DNA of 35,570 nucleotides, taken from Actinomycetota bacterium. GTDB taxonomy: Bacteria > Actinomycetota > Acidimicrobiia > Acidimicrobiales > AC-14. The stretch lies in assembly GCA_005888325.1 (NCBI GenBank), contig VAWU01000064.1, positions 4,832 to 40,401 on the forward strand, read 5' to 3'. The translations under genes were made by a program, and so were the position numbers. The notes beneath the pieces were generated by a model. It was not told where the DNA came from, did no database searches, and worked only from the letters and a program-made list of their open reading frames with translations. Positions 8,000-16,451 of this stretch are shown here, one piece after another (positions within the stretch are counted from its first letter, which is position 1; every line of letters starts with the position of its first letter).

Positions 8000-9868
8000 A
8001 TGAGAGTGCCCATGACGTCTCCCCGCCTCTCCTCGCGCGCCGATCTGCGCAACCTGGCGATCGTCGCCCACGTCGACCACGGCAAGACCACCCTCGTCGA
8101 CGCCATGCTCTGGCAGTCCGGCGCGTTCCGCGCCCACCAGGAGGTGGCGGAGCGGGTCATGGACTCGATGGACCTCGAGCGGGAGAAGGGCATCACCATC
8201 CTGGCCAAGAACACCGCGGTGCGGCACTCGGGCGTGAAGCTCAACATCGTCGACACGCCGGGCCACGCCGACTTCGGCGGCGAGGTGGAGCGGGCGCTCG
8301 CGATGGTCGACGGCGTGTTGCTGCTCGTCGACGCCAGCGAGGGACCACTGCCCCAGACCCGCTTCGTGCTGCGGAAGGCGCTCGAGCGGCACCTGCCCGT
8401 CGTGCTCGTGATCAACAAGGTCGACCGACCCGACAGCCGCATCAAGGAGGTCGTCGACGAGGTCTACGAGCTGTTCCTCGACCTCGACGCGGGCGAAGTG
8501 CAGATCGAGTTCCCCATCGTGTACTGCAACGCGCGCGCCGGTCGGGCCTCGTTCGACCCGGCCGACGTCGGCACCGACCTGGAGCCGCTGTTCGAGGCCA
8601 TCTTCGAGCACATCCCCGCGCCCACGTTCGATCCCGAGCACCCGCTGCAGGCACTGGTCGCCAACCTCGACGCGTCGCCTTACGTCGGACGTCTTGCGCT
8701 GTGCCGTGTGCGTCACGGCACCATCCGCCGCGGTCAGCAGGTGGCCTGGTGCCGGGCCGACGGCACGATCGAGCGGGTGAAGATCACCGAGATGTACGTG
8801 ACCGAGGCGCTCGACCGGGTCGACGCGGACGAGGCGGGACCGGGGGAGATCATCGCGGTCGCCGGCCTGCCCGACGTCACAATCGGCGAGACGCTCGCCG
8901 ACCCCGACGACCCGCGGTTCCTGCCCGTCATCCGCGTCGACGAGCCCAGCCTCGGGATGACGCTCGGCGTCAACACGTCGCCCCTCGCGGGCCTCGACGG
9001 CAGGAAGCTCACCGCCCGGCTGATCAAGAGCCGGCTCGACTCGGAGCTGGTCGGGAACGTGTCGCTGTGGGTGCTCCCCACCGAGCGCCCCGACACCTGG
9101 GAGGTGCAGGGCCGCGGCGAGCTCCAGCTCGCGGTGCTCGTCGAGATGATGCGACGCGAGGGCTTCGAGCTCACCGTGGGCAAGCCCCAGGTGGTGACGC
9201 GCATCGTCGACGGCAAGGTCCACGAGCCGGTCGAGCGGGTGTCGATCGACGCGCCCGAGGAGTTCCTCGGCGTGGTGACGCAACTTCTCGCTCTGCGCAA
9301 GGGTCGGCTCGAGCAGATGGTGAACCACGGCACGGGCTGGGTGCGCCTCGACTACCTGGTGCCGGCGCGCGCGCTCATCGGGTTTCGCACGGAGTTCCTC
9401 ACCGAGACGCGCGGTACCGGCGTGCTGCATCATGTGTTCGATCGGTTCGAGCCGTGGTACGGCGAGCTCCGCACCCGGCCCTCGGGCTCGCTCGTCGCCG
9501 ACCGGTCCGGGCCGACGACGACCTACGCGCTGCTGAGCCTGCAGGAGCGCGGGGCGCTCTTCGTGGGGCCCGGTGAGGAGGTCTACGAAGGGATGATCGT
9601 GGGTGAGAACGCGCGCACCGAGGACATGGACGTGAACCCCACGAGGGAGCGCAAGCTGACGAACATGCGATCTTCCACCGCCGACGAGCTGGTGCGGCTG
9701 ATCCCGCCGCGTCTGCTGTCGCTCGAGCAGGCTCTCGAGTTCATCCGCGAGGACGAGTGCATCGAGGTCACGCCCAAGCAGGTTCGCCTGCGCAAGGCGA
9801 TCCTCGACCAGGCCGACCGCGGCCGCCGCACGGCCAACGCCAAGCGTGCCCGTCTGCGCGACGGCTGA
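8000..9868 (+). CDS. typA: Translational GTPase TypA/BipA
   Basis: This is 622 residues from ATG 8000, which has GAGGTG 9 nt upstream. ATG 8012 is an alternative without a good ribosome-binding site. The G motifs are AHVDHGKT (23-30), EREKGITI (60-67), DTPGH (85-89) and NKVD (139-142). EF-Tu-like domain II, EF-G-like domains III and V and the BipA-specific C-terminal domain follow, with the typical [34 protein letters not shown] and [11 protein letters not shown] segments. TypA is a ribosome-binding GTPase that helps 50S assembly and growth at low temperature. That fits the cold-shock gene immediately downstream. Length and motifs are complete, and the assignment is firm. Confidence 0.97.
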   Translation: MRVPMTSPRLSSRADLRNLAIVAHVDHGKTTLVDAMLWQSGAFRAHQEVAERVMDSMDLEREKGITILAKNTAVRHSGVKLNIVDTPGHADFGGEVERALAMVDGVLLLVDASEGPLPQTRFVLRKALERHLPVVLVINKVDRPDSRIKEVVDEVYELFLDLDAGEVQIEFPIVYCNARAGRASFDPADVGTDLEPLFEAIFEHIPAPTFDPEHPLQALVANLDASPYVGRLALCRVRHGTIRRGQQVAWCRADGTIERVKITEMYVTEALDRVDADEAGPGEIIAVAGLPDVTIGETLADPDDPRFLPVIRVDEPSLGMTLGVNTSPLAGLDGRKLTARLIKSRLDSELVGNVSLWVLPTERPDTWEVQGRGELQLAVLVEMMRREGFELTVGKPQVVTRIVDGKVHEPVERVSIDAPEEFLGVVTQLLALRKGRLEQMVNHGTGWVRLDYLVPARALIGFRTEFLTETRGTGVLHHVFDRFEPWYGELRTRPSGSLVADRSGPTTTYALLSLQERGALFVGPGEEVYEGMIVGENARTEDMDVNPTRERKLTNMRSSTADELVRLIPPRLLSLEQALEFIREDECIEVTPKQVRLRKAILDQADRGRRTANAKRARLRDG

Positions 9869-10032
9869 CCCGCACAGAGGCGGGATGGCGCGGATCGGCC
9901 ACCCCGCCGGCAACACGTAGTAGGGTTCTTTGTGGCCCCCGATGTTCCACGCCGCTCGGGGCGCCGTTGCCGGTTGCCTTCTTGGTCTCCCGCAAGATCG
10001 AACGGCGCGTGGGAGAGCAGAGGAACGAAGAA
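9869..10032 (+). promoter_or_regulatory. Cold-shock gene promoter and long leader
   Basis: This is a 164-nt non-coding gap. TAGGGT at 9921-9926 is a possible -10 box, which would give a leader of roughly 100 nt before the csp ATG. Such leaders are typical of cold-inducible csp mRNAs and unlike most other promoters here. An 8-bp perfect inverted repeat, CCGGCAAC (9907-9914) with GTTGCCGG (9966-9973), spans the promoter. A GAGGA ribosome-binding site lies at 10019-10023. Confidence 0.4.
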
Positions 10033-10236
10033 ATGGCAGTAGGCACGGTGAAGTGGTTCAACGCGACCAAGGGCTTCGGCTTCATCACCCCCGACGAGGG
10101 TGGCGACGACCTGTTCGTGCACCACAGCGCGATCGAGATGCAGGGATACCGCGAGCTGGCCGAGGGTCAGCGGGTGGAGTTTCAGAAGACCTCCGGCCCC
10201 AAGGGCCCGCAGGCCAGCTCCGTCCGCGCGATCTGA
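10033..10236 (+). CDS. csp: Cold-shock domain protein (CspA family)
   Basis: This 67-residue single cold-shock domain starts [17 protein letters not shown]1 is KGFGFI (13-18) and RNP2 is LFVHHS (27-32), followed by EGQRVEF and a C-terminal [13 protein letters not shown]. It is a five-strand OB fold that binds single-stranded RNA/DNA and acts as an RNA chaperone or antiterminator. The start is set by ATG 10033 with GAGGA upstream. It lies downstream of typA and is followed after 7 nt by a small unknown gene. It is full length for the family, and the call is secure. Confidence 0.97.
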   Translation: MAVGTVKWFNATKGFGFITPDEGGDDLFVHHSAIEMQGYRELAEGQRVEFQKTSGPKGPQASSVRAI

Positions 10237-10243
10237 CGCGGTC

Positions 10244-10540
10244 GTGACGACTGAGTCGTCTTCCGACGACACGGCGCTCGAGCTCCGCAGGAGCGGCCGC
10301 TCGTTCGCGGCCATCGCCAAGAAGCTGGGGTTGACGCGGGCGAGCGACGCGAACGAAGCGTTCAACCGAGCGCTCCGCACCCGGCCGACCGACGAGCAGG
10401 TGGTGCTCCGCGAGGAGGAGAGCCTCCGGCTCGACAAGCTCGCGACCAAGGTGCAGTCGCGCAAGGACCTGGCGCAGGAAGACGTCAACCGCCAGCTCCG
10501 CACGATCACCCGCCTGCGTGAGGCGCTCGTCGCGGACTGA
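10244..10540 (+). CDS. Small conserved-looking protein with possible helix-turn-helix
   Basis: This 98-residue protein starts at GTG 10244, 7 nt after the csp stop, so it may be co-transcribed with csp. It is rich in Arg, Lys, Glu and Leu and predicted almost wholly helical. Residues 18-42 (RSFAAIAKKLGLTR and following) look like a short helix-turn-helix, and residues 55-95 look like a charged amphipathic helix or coiled coil. There are no cysteines and no signal or membrane segment. I do not recognise the family. A small DNA-binding or nucleoid-associated role is possible but not shown. Confidence 0.7.
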   Translation: MTTESSSDDTALELRRSGRSFAAIAKKLGLTRASDANEAFNRALRTRPTDEQVVLREEESLRLDKLATKVQSRKDLAQEDVNRQLRTITRLREALVAD

Positions 10541-10551
10541 CCGCCCAGCGC

Positions 10552-10598
10552 TTCTTGTCGTAGTACGGCGTCCTCACGACGGCTGACTACGACAAGAA
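10552..10598. repeat. 13-bp perfect inverted repeat downstream of the csp operon
   Basis: TTCTTGTCGTAGT (10552-10564) and ACTACGACAAGAA (10586-10598) are perfect inverted copies. In the 21-nt loop, CGTC and GACG could extend the hairpin. It follows the 98-residue ORF stop by 11 nt and precedes the membrane-protein gene. There is no T-run, so it may be a Rho-independent-like terminator without a U tract, an mRNA-stabilising hairpin or an operator. Confidence 0.55.
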
Positions 10599-10673
10599 CG
10601 CAACTCTTATCAGTCTCACAGCTTCGCGTCGCCGACCCGACGCGCCGACACCGCCGGCAGTAGCCTCACGAAC

Positions 10674-11393
10674 GTGACGACCGGTTTCGGGTCGCGGCTC
10701 GCTGCATGCCGAGCGGTGCTGCTCGCGTTCGGCGGCGTGTGGCTCGGTCATGTCGCCGAGCACTACCGGGTGGAGGGGTCAGCGGGGCTCGTCCACGAGC
10801 TCAGCCACTCCGTGCACCTCTACATGCTCCCGCTCGGCGCGCTGCTCGTCGTCCTCGCTGCGCTGACCGGTGTCGGCTGGGTGCGGATGGCAGCTGCGCT
10901 GACGCAGCGGCTCGAGCGCGCCACCGAAGGCCTGGCGCGCGCCTTCCGTGGCGCGCGCCCTCGCCTCTACCCGACGGTGCCACACACCGCGCCAACCGTT
11001 TCGTCTGTCGGTGGCCGCTGGCTCGCGCTGGCGCTGCCGCTGGGCCTGGCGCAGCTCGTGCTCTACGCGCTGCAGGAGAACCTCGAGCACGCGCTGTCGC
11101 ACGAAGCCATGCCGCTGCTGGGCGTGTTCGCGGGCGCCCACTGGGCGGCGTCATTCGTGCAGCTCAGCGTCGCGTGCCTGGTCGCCGCAATCGTGATCGC
11201 GTGCCGCAGTCGCGTCGCCGACCTGGCCCGTCGCATCGACGCGGTCGAGCGGCTCGCCCACTGGCTTACCCGGGCAAGAGTCGCCGTGCTTGCCGCGCCG
11301 GCCGCCGGTCGCCTGCGTTCGTTCACGCCCCTCGAACGCTTCGGCCGTCACCTCCTGCAGCGGCCACCTCCCCTGCTCCGTCTCAGCCACTGA
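10674..11393 (+). CDS. Polytopic membrane protein with His clusters, unknown function
   Basis: This 239-residue protein starts at GTG 10674. A TAGCCT -10-like box (10661-10666) ends 7 nt before the GTG, suggesting leaderless transcription. Hydrophobic segments lie near 13-29, 49-69, 115-133 and 145-176. Histidines are placed at or near membrane edges: GHVAEHY (26, 30), HELSHSVH (41, 45, 48), LEHALSH (139, 143) and H156. The first and second halves each carry a His-rich element before a transmembrane segment. The adjacent downstream genes are a secreted protein and CopC-CopD, so metal (copper) handling is a contextual guess only. I do not recognise the family. Confidence 0.75.
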   Translation: MTTGFGSRLAACRAVLLAFGGVWLGHVAEHYRVEGSAGLVHELSHSVHLYMLPLGALLVVLAALTGVGWVRMAAALTQRLERATEGLARAFRGARPRLYPTVPHTAPTVSSVGGRWLALALPLGLAQLVLYALQENLEHALSHEAMPLLGVFAGAHWAASFVQLSVACLVAAIVIACRSRVADLARRIDAVERLAHWLTRARVAVLAAPAAGRLRSFTPLERFGRHLLQRPPPLLRLSH

Positions 11394-11437
11394 GAGACCT
11401 CCCGACTCCAGTTCGGGCTCTCGTGCGCTTCGCGCAC
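11392..11437 (+). terminator. Two consecutive hairpins in the gap before the next gene
   Basis: GAGAG (11392-11396) pairs with CTCTC (11418-11422), enclosing CCCGA/TCGGG (11401-11405/11413-11417). Immediately after comes GTGCGC-TTC-GCGCAC (11423-11437). Neither has a T tract, so they may attenuate or process the transcript between the membrane-protein gene and the following gene rather than terminate it fully. Confidence 0.35.
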
Positions 11438-11467
11438 GCATTCGCAACCGTGCTGAAAGGAGCACCC

Positions 11468-12157
11468 GTGCATCTCTCGCGTCACAAGACGCAGCTGGGA
11501 GCTGCCCTCGCCATGAGCGGAGCTCTCGTCGCCATGACCGCAGGCACAGCGTTCGCCCACGAGGCGCGCGACGCGGGCCAGTTCAAGGTCGAGGTGGGCT
11601 GGGCGACCGAGCCCGCGTACACCGGCGACCCCAACGCCATCCAGTTCATCCTGCACGACGCCAACGACCAACCGATCACCGATCTGGGTGACACCCTCAA
11701 GGTGGAAGCCTCTTTCGGCGACAAGAAGTCCGGCCCCCTCGACATCAAGCCCGCGTTCAGCGACGAAGAGGGAACCAAGGGTGACTATCGTTCCGATCTG
11801 GTCCCGACCCGGCCGGGCAAGTACACCTTCCACTTCACCGGCACCATCCGCGGACAGCAGTTCGACGAGTCGTTCACGTCGTCGGACACCGGGTTCGACG
11901 AGGCCAAGGACGACACCGAGGTGGCGTTCCCCGCGAAGGACCCGACGCGCGGTGAGCTGGCGCAGAAGATCGACCGCATCGACTCCCGCCTGGTGAAGGC
12001 CCAGCAGGCCGCCGCGTCCAGCAAGAAGGCTGCGGACGACGCCAAGTCGTCGGCGACGACCGCTACCGTGATCGGAATCGTCGCGATCGTGGTTGCCGTC
12101 GTGCTGGGTGGGATCGCCCTCATGGGCGCGCGACGGCGCGGAGCGGGAACCGCGTAG
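11468..12157 (+). CDS. Secreted, C-terminally membrane-anchored protein, unknown function
   Basis: This 229-residue protein starts at GTG 11468, with AAAGGAG in front. It has a Sec-type signal peptide (residues 1-30), with likely cleavage after AFA so that the mature chain begins HEARD. A beta-rich extracytoplasmic domain covers about 31-155 and contains PGKYTFHFTG. A helical, probably coiled stretch at about 160-195 leads to one membrane span (about 199-220) and a basic tail, so the domain faces outward. A mature N-terminal His is also predicted for the downstream CopC-CopD, whose start follows directly after this stop. A role as an accessory copper-binding or CopC-like protein is inference from that and the operon position. 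Confidence 0.82.
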   Translation: MHLSRHKTQLGAALAMSGALVAMTAGTAFAHEARDAGQFKVEVGWATEPAYTGDPNAIQFILHDANDQPITDLGDTLKVEASFGDKKSGPLDIKPAFSDEEGTKGDYRSDLVPTRPGKYTFHFTGTIRGQQFDESFTSSDTGFDEAKDDTEVAFPAKDPTRGELAQKIDRIDSRLVKAQQAAASSKKAADDAKSSATTATVIGIVAIVVAVVLGGIALMGARRRGAGTA

Positions 12158-14128
12158 GTGCGCATCCGGCTGGGCCTGGCCGGCCTGGTCCTCGCGGGGG
12201 CCTGCGTGGGTGCGCTCGGCGCACCCACGCCGGCCTTCGCCCATGCGCTGTTGAAGGACGCCGACCCGCCGCAGGGTGCGTCGCTGACGACCTCCCCGAC
12301 GGGCCTCACGCTCACGTTCACCGAGACGCCCGACCCCAAGGTCTCGCTCATCAACGTGCTCGACTCCACCGGCCGGTCGGTGCCTCACGGGCCGATCGAG
12401 GTGGTGGCGGGCCGGCCCGACTCGCTGCACGTGAGCGTGAGCAACCTCCCGCGGGGCACCTACACGATCGACTGGCGCGCGCTCTCGAAGGTTGACGGCC
12501 ACCTCGCCGACGGCAGCTACGCGCTCGGCGTCGGCGTGCCCGCGCCGACCACCACGACCGGCGGGTTCAAGCTGCCGACGGCGCCGACCCCCTCGACGCT
12601 GGCGGTCGCCGCGCGCGCCGCGTTCTATCTCGGCCTCGTCGTGCTGCTCGGCACTGCGTGGATGGGTCTGTTCATCGCTCCGGGCGCCGGTGTCCTTCTT
12701 GCGCGCGCCGCAGGCGTGGGATGGGTCGTCGCCCTCGTCGGCGCGGTTGGGATCACGCAGGCGCAACGCGCGAACGCCGGCATCCCGTGGGGCGATGTCT
12801 TGGACAGCTCGCTCGGTCACTCGTTCCTCTGGCGCTTGATCCCGGTCGCCGCGATCCAGATCGCAGTCGTCGTCGCCCTGATGTCCGAAGGGCCCGTGCG
12901 CCGCGCCGCGTTCGTCGTCGTGGCGGGAGGCGCGCTGGCGGCCATGGTGGGCGACGTGACCTCGAGCCACGCCGCCGCGTCCTCGTCGAAGTGGGTGCAG
13001 GGCACCGTGCAGTGGGTCCACTTCGCCTCCGCTGCGGTCTGGCTCGGGGGCCTCGGCGCGCTGCTGCTCGCCACCAGGCGGCTCGTCGGCGACGACCTGG
13101 CGCGGGCCGTACGTCGCTACTCCACCGTCGCGGGGGTCGCGCTCGCGGTCGTCGTCACGACCGGTGTCACCCGGGCGGTGAACGAGGTCGGCGGATGGGC
13201 ACGGCTGGTCGACACCGGCTTCGGCCGCCTGGTGGTCCTGAAGTCGTCGTTGCTCCTCGTGCTGGCCGGGCTGGGCGGGATCAACCGCTTCCGGAACGTC
13301 CCCGCGGTCCGCGAGTCACTGCGCGGCCTGCGGCGCGTGGGCACGAGCGAGCTGGCGGTCGCAGCGGTCGTGCTCAGCGCCACCGGGCTGCTCGTCAACC
13401 TGGCGCCCGGGGGCACGCCGAAGGCCGTCGCGCTCGAGACGGTCAAGCCGGTCCGGGTCAGCGGCGCCGACTTCGCCACGACGACCCGCGTCGCGCTCGA
13501 AGCCACGCCCGGCACGGTCGGGTCCAACCGCTTCGTCGTCCGGGTGACCGACTACGACTCGGGCGCGCCGGTCACGGTCAACAGCGTCCGGCTCCGCTTC
13601 AACTCGGCCGACCGGCCTGACGTGAGCGAGTCGGCGCTCGAGCTCCCGAAGACCGCGCCGGGAACCTTCGCCGCGACCGGTTCCAACCTGTCGCTCGACG
13701 GCCGCTGGAAGGTGACGGTCGTCGTGCCGCGCGGGATCGAGGCGGTCGAGGTGCCGCTCGAGCTGACGACCAGCCGGCCCACCCAGAAGGTCGACGTGAC
13801 CCGCACGCCCGGGCTGCCGACGATCTACACGGTGGCGCTGAACGGCACGGGGAAGGTGCAGATCTACCTCGACCCCGGGAAGCCGGGCGCCAACCAGCTG
13901 CACGTCACCTTCTTCGACAGCCGCGGCGCGGAGCGACCGGTCAGTGAGCTGTCGGGTACCGCGACCGGCCCAGGCGTGACCGCCTCGAAGCTCGACCTGC
14001 GCCGGCTCACGGCCGGCCACTTCTCGGCCGACACGAACGCGGCGGCCGGACGTTGGCGCTACTCGATCACCGGCTCGTCCAACGGGGTACGGCTCGCGGC
14101 CGACGTGACGATCGACGTCGGGCGCTGA
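12158..14128 (+). CDS. CopC-CopD fusion, copper resistance/uptake protein
   Basis: This 656-residue protein starts at GTG 12158, immediately after the preceding stop. The signal peptide ends at AFA (28), giving mature His29. Residues 29 to about 125 are a CopC domain (HALLKDADPPQGASL, LTFTETPDP, and DGHLADGSYALGV carrying the second His region). Residues about 145-425 hold the multi-span CopD domain with HAAASSSKWVQGTVQWVHFASAA. Residues about 430-656 form an extra extracytoplasmic beta domain found in many actinobacterial CopC/CopD fusions. CopC binds Cu(II) through its N-terminal His, and CopD passes copper across the membrane. The fusion suggests direct hand-off. It sits in an operon with the preceding two genes. 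Confidence 0.9.
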   Translation: MRIRLGLAGLVLAGACVGALGAPTPAFAHALLKDADPPQGASLTTSPTGLTLTFTETPDPKVSLINVLDSTGRSVPHGPIEVVAGRPDSLHVSVSNLPRGTYTIDWRALSKVDGHLADGSYALGVGVPAPTTTTGGFKLPTAPTPSTLAVAARAAFYLGLVVLLGTAWMGLFIAPGAGVLLARAAGVGWVVALVGAVGITQAQRANAGIPWGDVLDSSLGHSFLWRLIPVAAIQIAVVVALMSEGPVRRAAFVVVAGGALAAMVGDVTSSHAAASSSKWVQGTVQWVHFASAAVWLGGLGALLLATRRLVGDDLARAVRRYSTVAGVALAVVVTTGVTRAVNEVGGWARLVDTGFGRLVVLKSSLLLVLAGLGGINRFRNVPAVRESLRGLRRVGTSELAVAAVVLSATGLLVNLAPGGTPKAVALETVKPVRVSGADFATTTRVALEATPGTVGSNRFVVRVTDYDSGAPVTVNSVRLRFNSADRPDVSESALELPKTAPGTFAATGSNLSLDGRWKVTVVVPRGIEAVEVPLELTTSRPTQKVDVTRTPGLPTIYTVALNGTGKVQIYLDPGKPGANQLHVTFFDSRGAERPVSELSGTATGPGVTASKLDLRRLTAGHFSADTNAAAGRWRYSITGSSNGVRLAADVTIDVGR

Positions 14129-14234
14129 GCGCTCTCATAGGGTTGTCCTCTGGTGGACGGCCATCTGCACCCGCCTGACCGGCCGCGTCAGCGGGCGTCG
14201 CCGCGCACCCGGGCCCCTACTGTCGGCCGCGCTC

Positions 14235-15468
14235 GTGCCGCTGGTGGTGGCGACGATCGTCGGTCTCGTGGTGCTCTGGCCGCACACCCGCACCCGCCGG
14301 CTGCCCGGCACCTTCGGACCGCCGGCGGAGCTGGTCGACGCAACCGTGACGTCGGTGGCGAGCGTACGTTGTCCCGCGGTGCAGAACATGTGCAGCACCG
14401 TTCGCGTTCGCATCACGAGCGGCCCTGACCGCGGCCATTCCGCCCGGCTGCCGGAGCTGACGTTCGGGGCCGACGTGCCCACGCTCGAGACCGGCGATCG
14501 GGTGGTGCTCGGCCGCTCCGTCGATCCCACCGGCCGCGTCGACTACTACTTCTCCGACCTCCAGCGGCGACGGCCGCTCGTCCTCCTCGCCATCGGGTTC
14601 GCGCTCGCTGTCGTGGCCGTGGCCGGCTGGCGCGGGTTGGCCGCGTTGATCGGCCTGGCCGTGACGTGGACGGTGCTCGTGTGGTTCGTGCTGCCCGCCG
14701 TGCTCGACGGCAAGAGCCCGCTCGCAGTGGCGTTGGTGGGGTCGTCGATCATCATGCTGTTCGTCCTCTACCTGGTCCACGGGCTCACCGCCCGTACCAC
14801 GACGGCCCTGCTCGGCACCCTCGCGAGCCTCGGGCTCACGGGCGCGCTCGCCGGTCTGTTCGTCGCCGCGTCGCACATCACGGGCCTGGCGTCGGAGGAG
14901 TCGACGTACCTCCAGGCCGTGGGTGGCCGGCTGGAGCCTGAGCGGCGTCGTCCTGGCGGGCGTGGTGATCGGCTCGCTCGGCGCGCTGAACGACGTCACC
15001 GTCACCCAGGCCTCGTCGGTATGGGAGCTCCACGCCGTGAACCCGGCGCTCCGCGCTGTCGACCTCTACCGCTCGGGCATGCGGATCGGGCGCGACCACA
15101 TCGCCTCCACCGTGTACACGCTGGTCTTCGCGTACGCCGGGGCGAGCCTGCCGCTGCTGATCCTGTTCACCCTTGCCGACCGTCGGGTGGGCGACATCCT
15201 CACTTCCGAGGTGGTGGCCGAGGAGATCGTGCGGACGCTCGTTGGCAGCATCGGCCTGGTGGCGTCGGTACCGCTGACGACTGCCCTCGCGTCGGCCGTG
15301 GTGACGCGGGGAGTCCAGCACACGAAGCGTGCTCGCCCGCGCCTGCCCTCGCCGCGCGCCGCGGGCGAACGGCTGGCCCTCCGGCTCCAGCGACGGGCAC
15401 GCCGGCGCCGAGACGAGTGGCGGCCGTCCCGAGGGGAGCGCGAGTTCTGGGACGAGAGCGAGCCTTGA
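14235..15468 (+). pseudogene. YibE/F-like membrane protein, frameshifted
   Basis: Two frames together make one YibE/F protein of about 410 residues. The first (from GTG 14235, VPLVVATIVGLVV) gives the N-terminal span, an OB-like extracytoplasmic part and several transmembrane helices up to TYLQAVG. The second (WSLSGVVLAGVVIGSLG onward) gives the conserved ALNDVTVTQASSVWEL segment, three more spans and a basic tail to 15468. They are joined by a +1 shift at 14919-14926, where GTGG is tandemly repeated. Removing one copy restores a continuous frame (QAVAGWSLSG). The N-terminus may extend upstream: a GTG at 14153 in yet another frame starts MDGHLHPPDRP. YibE/F proteins are putative transporters of unknown substrate. 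Confidence 0.8.
14919..14926 (+). repeat. GTGG tandem duplication causing the YibE/F frameshift
   Basis: GTGG GTGG at 14919-14926 lies exactly where the YibE/F reading frame changes. A 4-bp tandem duplication by replication slippage accounts for the +1 shift. A miscalled base in this G-rich spot is the alternative. Confidence 0.6.
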
Positions 15469-15469
15469 C

Positions 15470-15519
15470 CGAGAACGATTCTCAGTCTAAGGTGGAGGGG
15501 TAATCGAGAAACACTCTCA
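15470..15519 (+). promoter_or_regulatory. Tandem Zur/Fur-type boxes upstream of the zinc ABC transporter
   Basis: CGAGAACGATTCTCA (15470-15484) follows the 7-1-7 plan of actinobacterial Zur boxes (TGAnAATnATTnTCA-like) with near-perfect symmetry. A weaker copy, CGAGAAACACTCTCA, lies at 15505-15519, 35 bp on. Both are between the YibE/F gene and the binding-protein start, whose GGAGG follows at about 15532. A Fur-family repressor gene lies at 18923-19363 in the same locus, and zinc-dependent repression is expected. Confidence 0.65.
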
Positions 15520-15542
15520 CTGAGGGCTCCCGGAGGCACCGT

Positions 15543-16451
15543 TTGCGCAAGCTGCTCGCCCTGCTGGTCGTCGCCGGTGCCGTGACCGCCTCATGCGGAG
15601 CCGACCACGCGGACGCGAAGTCTGGCAAGATGCTGAAAGTGGTTGCCACTACCACTCAGCTCACCGACTTCACCCGGATCGTCGCCGGCTCCCGAGCCGA
15701 CGTGTACGACGTCGTCAGGGCGAACGTCGACGCCCACGACTTCGAGCCCTCGCCCGCCGACATCGAGGCGATCCGCGACGCCGACGTCGTGATCCAGAAC
15801 GGCGTGGGCCTCGAGAAGTGGCTCAAGCCGACGATCGACAGCGCCGTGCCCCGGGGCCAGATCGTCGACGCGAGCAAGGGAGTGAAGGTGCGCGCCGGCA
15901 CGGGTGCGGAGGAGAAGGAGGGCGATCCCCACATCTGGTTCGCCCCCGGCAACGCGAAGATCATGGTCGCCAACGTCACCAAGGCGCTCGTCGCGGCCGA
16001 CCCGCCGGGCGCGTCGACCTACGAGACAAATCGCGACGCCTACGACACGCAGCTCGACGGGCTCGATCGTGAGATCGCGTCGGAGCTGAGCGCGCTCACC
16101 AACCGGAAGCTCGTCACCAACCACGACGCGTTCGGCTACTACGTCGATCGCTACGGGCTCCAGTTCGTCGGCTCGGTGATCCCGAGCTTCGACACCCAGG
16201 CCGAGCTCTCGAGCCGCGACATCTCCGACCTCGTCGCCAAGATCAGGTCCGAGGGTGTGAAGGCGGTGTTCTCGGAGGCGTCCCTCCCGCCGAAGACCGC
16301 CGCGGCCATCGCCTCGCAGGCCGGCGTGAAGATCGTCCAAGGCGACGACGCGCTGTTCGGCGACTCGCTCGGTCCTCCGGGCAGCGACGGCGACACCTAC
16401 CTGAAGATGCAGCGTCACAACACGAAGGTCATCGTTGAGAACCTTCGCTGA
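15543..16451 (+). CDS. znuA: Zinc/manganese ABC transporter substrate-binding lipoprotein (ZnuA/TroA family)
   Basis: This 302-residue protein starts at TTG 15543 with GGAGG upstream. The lipoprotein signal VTASC gives lipidated Cys18. Cluster A-1 metal ligands are visible in order: His65 (DAHDFEPSP), His130 (GDPHIWFAP), His194 (TNHDAFGYY) and an acidic fourth ligand, probably Asp274 (FGDSLG). The His-rich loop typical of many ZnuA proteins is absent; the loop reads AGTGAEEKEGD. The protein captures Zn(II), or possibly Mn(II), outside the membrane for the adjacent ATPase and permeases. The Zur-like boxes upstream favour zinc. Its 3' end overlaps the ATPase start by 17 bases. Confidence 0.92.
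   Translation: MRKLLALLVVAGAVTASCGADHADAKSGKMLKVVATTTQLTDFTRIVAGSRADVYDVVRANVDAHDFEPSPADIEAIRDADVVIQNGVGLEKWLKPTIDSAVPRGQIVDASKGVKVRAGTGAEEKEGDPHIWFAPGNAKIMVANVTKALVAADPPGASTYETNRDAYDTQLDGLDREIASELSALTNRKLVTNHDAFGYYVDRYGLQFVGSVIPSFDTQAELSSRDISDLVAKIRSEGVKAVFSEASLPPKTAAAIASQAGVKIVQGDDALFGDSLGPPGSDGDTYLKMQRHNTKVIVENLR

Noticed and set aside
7514-9916. An 800-codon minus-strand open frame opposite typA
   Set aside because: Shadow of typA, with no family features; typA motifs on the plus strand are unmistakable.
14153-14234. An N-terminal extension of the YibE/F protein (GTG 14153, MDGHLHPPDRP)
   Set aside because: It needs another frameshift and has no good ribosome-binding site. It is kept only as a possibility in the feature note.
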